Source: Spirosoma terrae | Lineage (GTDB): Bacteria; Bacteroidota; Bacteroidia; Cytophagales; Spirosomataceae | Direction: 5' to 3' | Length of the DNA stretch: 64,000 nucleotides | Assembly (NCBI RefSeq): GCF_010435915.1 | Contig: NZ_JAAFZH010000014.1 | Span: forward strand, 62,001 to 126,000 | In this document: one piece after another, positions 60,005-64,000 of the stretch | How the letters are laid out: each line of letters begins with the position of its first letter | Numbering within the stretch: the first letter of the stretch is position 1 | Made by a program: the position numbers and the translations under genes | Notes under the pieces: generated by a model | Told to the model about the DNA's origin: nothing | What the model saw: only the letters and a program-made list of their open reading frames with translations | The model's database searches: none

Positions 60005-60976
60005 GTGAAAACTGCGCTTATATGTGGTGTTTCGGGTCAGGATGGTGCGTATTTAGCGAGTCTACTGCTGAAAAAAGGATATAAAGTTTTTGGTGGATCT
60101 CGCGACGCCCAGATGTCGTCATTTACTAGTCTAGTGCATTTAGGAATTCGGAAAGAAGTAGAAGCGGTTTCTATCAGTATAAATGATTTTCGTTCAGTAT
60201 TACAAACCCTACAACGAACTAAGCCTGATGAAGTATACAATTTAGCAGGTCAAAGTTCTGTAGGACTTTCATTTGATCAACCTGTTGAAACCCTAGAAAG
60301 TATAAGTGTTGGAACACTTAACTTACTAGAAGCGATACGATTTGTGGGAAATCCAATTCGTTTTTACAATGCTGGATCAAGTGAATGTTTTGGTGACACT
60401 GGGAATTACGCAGCGGATGAAGTAACCCCTTTTCGGCCTCGTAGCCCATATGGTGTTGCTAAAGCAGCCGCGTTTTGGCAGGTAGCAAACTATAGGGAGG
60501 CTTATGAATTACATGCAAGCACTGGGATTCTATTTAATCACGAATCACCACTAAGACCTGAAAGGTTTGTGACTCAAAAAATTGTTACAACCGCATGCCG
60601 TATAGCATGTGGTAGTAAAGAAATGCTTACTCTGGGAAACATTGATATAGCGCGGGATTGGGGCTGGGCTCCAGATTATGTTGAAGCAATGTGGTTGATG
60701 TTACAGCAATCAATAGCGGATGACTACGTTATTGCTACTGGTTACACTTATGCATTAAAGGATTTCATCAAGGCAACATTTGACTGCCTTAATTTAAATT
60801 GGGAAAATTATATAATAAGCGATGCTAGATTTTTTCGGCCAACTGATATAAAGGAAGGCTACGCTAACCCGCAGAAAGCAAAATTAAAATTAAATTGGTC
60901 TGCCAAACATACAATGAAACAAGTTGCTGAACTAATGGTAAGCCAGAAAATGGCAACTCTAAAAAGTATGAAATAA
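60005..60976 (+). CDS. GDP-mannose 4,6-dehydratase-like NAD(P)-dependent sugar dehydratase
   Basis: 323 residues from a GTG at 60005. Short-chain dehydrogenase fold: ICGVSGQDGAYLASLLLKKGYKV (nucleotide loop), VYNLAGQSSVGLSFDQP, SSECFG (catalytic Ser/Thr and Glu region), YGVAKAAAFW with catalytic Tyr and Lys, FNHESPLRPERFVTQKI, and IARDWGWAPDYVEAMWLML, all Gmd features. It is somewhat shorter than usual Gmd (about 345-370) and SSE replaces the usual TSE. Would make GDP-4-keto-6-deoxymannose for the surface polysaccharide. No partner reductase (fucose or rhamnose type) is in the window. Confidence 0.83.
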   Translation: MKTALICGVSGQDGAYLASLLLKKGYKVFGGSRDAQMSSFTSLVHLGIRKEVEAVSISINDFRSVLQTLQRTKPDEVYNLAGQSSVGLSFDQPVETLESISVGTLNLLEAIRFVGNPIRFYNAGSSECFGDTGNYAADEVTPFRPRSPYGVAKAAAFWQVANYREAYELHASTGILFNHESPLRPERFVTQKIVTTACRIACGSKEMLTLGNIDIARDWGWAPDYVEAMWLMLQQSIADDYVIATGYTYALKDFIKATFDCLNLNWENYIISDARFFRPTDIKEGYANPQKAKLKLNWSAKHTMKQVAELMVSQKMATLKSMK

Positions 60977-61048
60977 AATTTGTGTTATCTATATCTAAAA
61001 TTTCTTATTCTAAAAAGAATAAGTGTCATAAGTGTATAATAATAAATA

Positions 61049-62620
61049 ATGTTAAAAAGAAAATCCGACATATATAGACTGTTAAAAGGCGTATCATATT
61101 CATGGATAAGATTTGTTCTTACTATAGGCATCGGTATTTTTCAAACACCTCTGTTATTTAAGTATTTAAACAAGGAAGAGATTAGCTTTTGGTATATATT
61201 TTATGCTTTAGGAGCTTTTTTGCAAATGGCAGATCTAGGATTAGTTCAAACTATTTCAAGACTAATCGCTTACATTGATACTACGAAGGATGATAGATTT
61301 GATAACGATTTAATAAGTAAATTAGCATATTATTCAGTTAAGCAAATTTATGCGACTTCTTTAATTTCATTCAGTATAATACTTGTATTAATAGGTACTG
61401 TAAGCCTTATAATATATGTACACATTTATGACCTTTCTAAACATTCTATAAATTTAGAAATAAGTTTCCTAATTTATATAATAGGAGTAATTTTTAGCCT
61501 AATATCAAATATACCCGCTGCTATATTAATTGGATATAGAGACGTCGGTATAGATAGTGGAATACGTAGTATAAGTCAAATCATATATTTTATTCTTCTA
61601 TTTTTTTTATTACCACATTATCAATCAATAATATTTGTTACTTCCTGCTTTGCCCTGCAGAATTTTCTCCAATTTTATTCTATACATAAGTTTTTATGTA
61701 AGAAGTATAAGCATCAAGTCGATGGAAAAAGTCTTTTCAAATTAGATAATATTAAAATTGATATTGCAAATCAAATATATAAACAATCTTTACCATTAGC
61801 ACTAACTCAGTTAGGAGCGTGGCTTATTTCTCAAGGGAATATTTTTGTTGCATCAATTATTGTTGGGGCTAACGCAATTTCTGACTACGCTATTAATCAG
61901 CAAATATTTTTATATATAACATCTATTTCACTAGTAATAAATCAGTCCTTAGGTCCATTCATCGCTAGGTACCATTCTAAAAATGAAAAGGAAGCAATAA
62001 AGTTATTATTCAATAGTACTATGATACTATGTTTATCAATAGTATCTATCCTCATAATTATTGAAATCAATTGTGCGCCAAATATTATGTCTTTATGGGT
62101 TGGTTCAGATCACTTCCTAGGAAACTCCTTTAGTATTGTATTTGGAATTATTACATTCTTAGAAGTTCAGCATTCAATAGCTGGTAACTTCGTTTGGAAT
62201 ACAGGTTCATGGCCATTTAATAAATGGACGTTAATTGCAGGCCTTTTAACGGTTGGATTAGGATACTTCTTAGGTAAATATAACGGCTTATTTGGAATAG
62301 CGCTTGCTACTCTAATCTCAAGGTTAATTACTTTGAACTGGTATGTAATGTATTATACGCTTAAGCGATTGAATGTACTTTTTTCATCGTATATAAAACA
62401 AATATTATTACCTATATTACTAATTACATATGCTACATATTATATGACAAACGTTATATACCAACTTATAAATGAGAATATGACAGATATTGTAAATATA
62501 TTATTAATAGCTATTCTCTCTTTCATTGTATTTGTTAGTTTAACTGGTATTTTATTTCGGAAGTCTATTCAATTTATTTATAATACAATCGTCTTGCCGA
62601 AAATAGAACACAAAATTTAG
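61049..62620 (+). CDS. polysaccharide flippase (Wzx/MATE-like)
   Basis: 523 residues, highly hydrophobic, about 12-14 membrane helices (FVLTIGIGIFQTPLLFKYL; ISFLIYIIGVIFSLISNIPAAILIGY; and so on). N-terminal RFVLTIGIGIFQTPL and the central LPLALTQLGAWLISQGNIFVASIIVG resemble lipopolysaccharide flippases. It would move lipid-linked repeat units across the inner membrane. Very low GC. The 72 nt before it hold no evident promoter. Confidence 0.85.
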   Translation: MLKRKSDIYRLLKGVSYSWIRFVLTIGIGIFQTPLLFKYLNKEEISFWYIFYALGAFLQMADLGLVQTISRLIAYIDTTKDDRFDNDLISKLAYYSVKQIYATSLISFSIILVLIGTVSLIIYVHIYDLSKHSINLEISFLIYIIGVIFSLISNIPAAILIGYRDVGIDSGIRSISQIIYFILLFFLLPHYQSIIFVTSCFALQNFLQFYSIHKFLCKKYKHQVDGKSLFKLDNIKIDIANQIYKQSLPLALTQLGAWLISQGNIFVASIIVGANAISDYAINQQIFLYITSISLVINQSLGPFIARYHSKNEKEAIKLLFNSTMILCLSIVSILIIIEINCAPNIMSLWVGSDHFLGNSFSIVFGIITFLEVQHSIAGNFVWNTGSWPFNKWTLIAGLLTVGLGYFLGKYNGLFGIALATLISRLITLNWYVMYYTLKRLNVLFSSYIKQILLPILLITYATYYMTNVIYQLINENMTDIVNILLIAILSFIVFVSLTGILFRKSIQFIYNTIVLPKIEHKI

Positions 62621-62626
62621 ATAATA

Positions 62627-63370
62627 ATGAATAAGAATATTGTGCTTTTACTTACTGGTACGGTTAATCCCAATAATATGATAATGACAGAACTTCAAGA
62701 TATCGAAGTTCGTAAAAATGAATATATTAGTGCATTAAGGTTTTGGTTAAAATATACTGATATACCTATAATATTTATAGAAAACTCAAATACTGATATT
62801 AGTACTCATTTCATTGATGAAGTGATGGGTGGTAGATTAGAAATGATTACTTTTGATGGAAACAATTATGATAGGCAATTAGGAAAGGGTTACGGAGAGC
62901 TACTATGTCTAGAATATGCCTATTCTTTTTCAAAGTTTATTAATCAGTGTGATTTTATATTTAAAGTAACGGGTAGATATAAAGTTTTAAACTTTAAAAT
63001 TTTCTTTGAAACCTATCTAGCAGAGCCTACAATAAATATCATGGCTGATTTTAAATGGAATCTCTCTTTCGTAGACTCTCGCTTTTTTGGATTTTCAAAA
63101 GTCTTTATTTATGATTACCTAATAAATTATAAAAATGTGATTAATGATAGTGAAGGCATATATTTTGAGCATGCCCTTTCAAAAGCTGTATTAAATTACA
63201 TTGCGAACGGTCATATTTATAGGCCTTTTGTTACTTTGCCAAGAATCGAAGGTTATAGTGGATCTACTGGAGCTAAATATAAAAGTAATTATTTCCATTG
63301 GTTACGCTATAAGTATAAATACTATATTAAGTATAAAAGTTTTGGCTTAGGTAATTTGCCCTGGATATAA
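62627..63370 (+). CDS. polysaccharide-locus protein of unknown function
   Basis: 247 residues, soluble. No family recognised. N-terminal NIVLLLTGTVNP and SALRFWLKYTDIPIIFIENSNTD look like a Rossmann-type opening; further on are LGKGYGELLCLEYAYSFS, CDFIFKVTGRYKVLNF, WNLSFVDSRFFGFSKVFIYDYL and, near the end, YSGSTGAKYKSNY. The order KVTGRY then DSRFFGF suggests a nucleotide-sugar enzyme (glycosyltransferase-like), but a DXD motif is not clear. It starts 6 nt after the flippase stop and lies in the AT-rich locus, so a role in repeat-unit synthesis is likely. Confidence 0.65.
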   Translation: MNKNIVLLLTGTVNPNNMIMTELQDIEVRKNEYISALRFWLKYTDIPIIFIENSNTDISTHFIDEVMGGRLEMITFDGNNYDRQLGKGYGELLCLEYAYSFSKFINQCDFIFKVTGRYKVLNFKIFFETYLAEPTINIMADFKWNLSFVDSRFFGFSKVFIYDYLINYKNVINDSEGIYFEHALSKAVLNYIANGHIYRPFVTLPRIEGYSGSTGAKYKSNYFHWLRYKYKYYIKYKSFGLGNLPWI

Positions 63371-63395
63371 TCAACTGATTGATAAAAAACAATTT

Positions 63396-64000
63396 ATGAA
63401 ATTAGTTTCTATAATTACGGTGTGTTACAATAGTGAAAAAACTATTATCCAAACAATAGAATCTGTACTAAGGCAGACATATCCAAATATTGAATATTTA
63501 ATTATAGATGGAAATTCTACAGACAATACGTTAAAAATAATAAAAGAATATGCCTCACAATATCCTAATACTATAAGCTATATATCTGAGCCAGATAAAG
63601 GTATTTACAATGCCATGAATAAAGGCCTTTTTTTAGCTAAAGGAGAGTTAATAGGAATAATAAATAGTGATGATTGGTATGAAGAAAGAACTGTAGAATT
63701 TGCGATAGAGGCTTTCATGGCGCATGGGGATGCTGTATTCCATGGTATTCAAAGAACTTTTCATCAAGATGAGATTATAGGTTTACAATGTAATATGGCA
63801 AATCAACTTAGCCACAAGATGATAGAGCATCCTACCTGTTTCTTGCCAAAATCATTTTATTGTAATTATGGAAAGTTTGACGAATCACTTAAATATGTTG
63901 GAGATTATGAACTCATGTTGCGTTTAAAGAAGAATAATGTAAAGTTCATAGCTATAGAAAAAGTTCTGGCGAATTTTCGAGAGGGGGGAGCTTCTCATAA
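63396..64000 (+). CDS. family 2 glycosyltransferase (3' truncated by window edge)
   Basis: 201 residues in an open frame running off the right end. GT-A features: VSIITVCYNSEKTIIQTIESVLRQTY at the N terminus, YLIIDGNSTDNTL, YISEPDKGIYNAMNKGLFLAKG, the metal-binding motif INSDDWYE, and a later VGDYELMLRLKKNNVKF. It resembles the WcaA/capsule type. Its start is an ATG 25 nt after the previous gene. Acts on a nucleotide sugar in the cytoplasm; the sugar is unknown. Confidence 0.88.
   Translation, partial: MKLVSIITVCYNSEKTIIQTIESVLRQTYPNIEYLIIDGNSTDNTLKIIKEYASQYPNTISYISEPDKGIYNAMNKGLFLAKGELIGIINSDDWYEERTVEFAIEAFMAHGDAVFHGIQRTFHQDEIIGLQCNMANQLSHKMIEHPTCFLPKSFYCNYGKFDESLKYVGDYELMLRLKKNNVKFIAIEKVLANFREGGASH

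Noticed and set aside
1..64000. tRNA, rRNA or CRISPR loci
   Set aside because: None could be recognised by eye on either strand; short RNAs cannot be excluded without a covariance search.

Overview
The window is chromosomal DNA of a Bacteroidota bacterium, most likely of the Cytophagales (Spirosoma or a close relative). The evidence is a type IX secretion (T9SS) type-B C-terminal domain protein, a SusC-style TonB-dependent receptor with an N-terminal carboxypeptidase-like domain, Bacteroidota-type promoters (TTG, about 19 nt, TAnnTTTG), few Shine-Dalgarno sequences, and SecA and IspE of the Bacteroidota type. The genus is inference. No rRNA, tRNA or CRISPR was recognised. Both edges cut genes: a FadN-like beta-oxidation protein on the left and a family 2 glycosyltransferase on the right.

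Layout. 1-10.3 kb is mostly housekeeping: fatty-acid oxidation, a DedA protein, an ABC-F ATPase, an FGE-fold protein, folK, an aminotransferase, and a TonB receptor with a His-rich partner. 10.6-13.6 kb holds a 58-residue membrane protein, a desaturase closely resembling eukaryotic dihydroceramide delta-4 desaturase, and a decayed IS4-family element just behind it. 13.6-20.6 kb holds dsbD, a PhyH dioxygenase divergent from an AraC regulator, glyA, tatC and a small protein. 20.6-29.7 kb is a MoxR/DUF58/DUF4129/DUF4350/SpoIIM gene set on the minus strand with a divergent RDD membrane protein. 29.7-38.6 kb has an M20 amidohydrolase coupled to a 7TM-DISM histidine kinase, an MBOAT/DHHW acetylation pair and a GMC dehydrogenase with its Tat-exported small subunit. 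38.7-49.4 kb has a low-complexity secreted protein, a tandem ABC ATPase, a T9SS cargo protein next to a PorE-like OmpA protein, ispE, a lone oxidase subunit III and an M1 peptidase. 49.4-56.3 kb (minus strand) has a FabH-like synthase, a glycosyltransferase, a DUF922 protein and secA. From 56.4 kb to the right edge runs a polysaccharide export and assembly operon (Wza, Wzz, Gmd-like, Wzx, an unknown protein, GT2); it becomes clearly AT-rich after about 58.9 kb, as polysaccharide loci often do.

Themes. Many genes are separated by long perfect or near-perfect hairpins. Some are bidirectional terminators between convergent genes; others sit between co-directional genes, sometimes a few bases before the next start. 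The hexamer ACGTAG/CTACGT appears very often in core genes and hairpin loops, but I saw none in the IS element and about two copies in the AT-rich polysaccharide region, so it may mark host DNA. The main candidates for something new are the DEGS1-like bacterial desaturase, the MoxR-SpoIIM cluster, and the hairpin and hexamer patterns. Several annotated starts are moved inward from the longest ORF because the shorter form begins with a signal peptide or because a terminator occupies the longer form.
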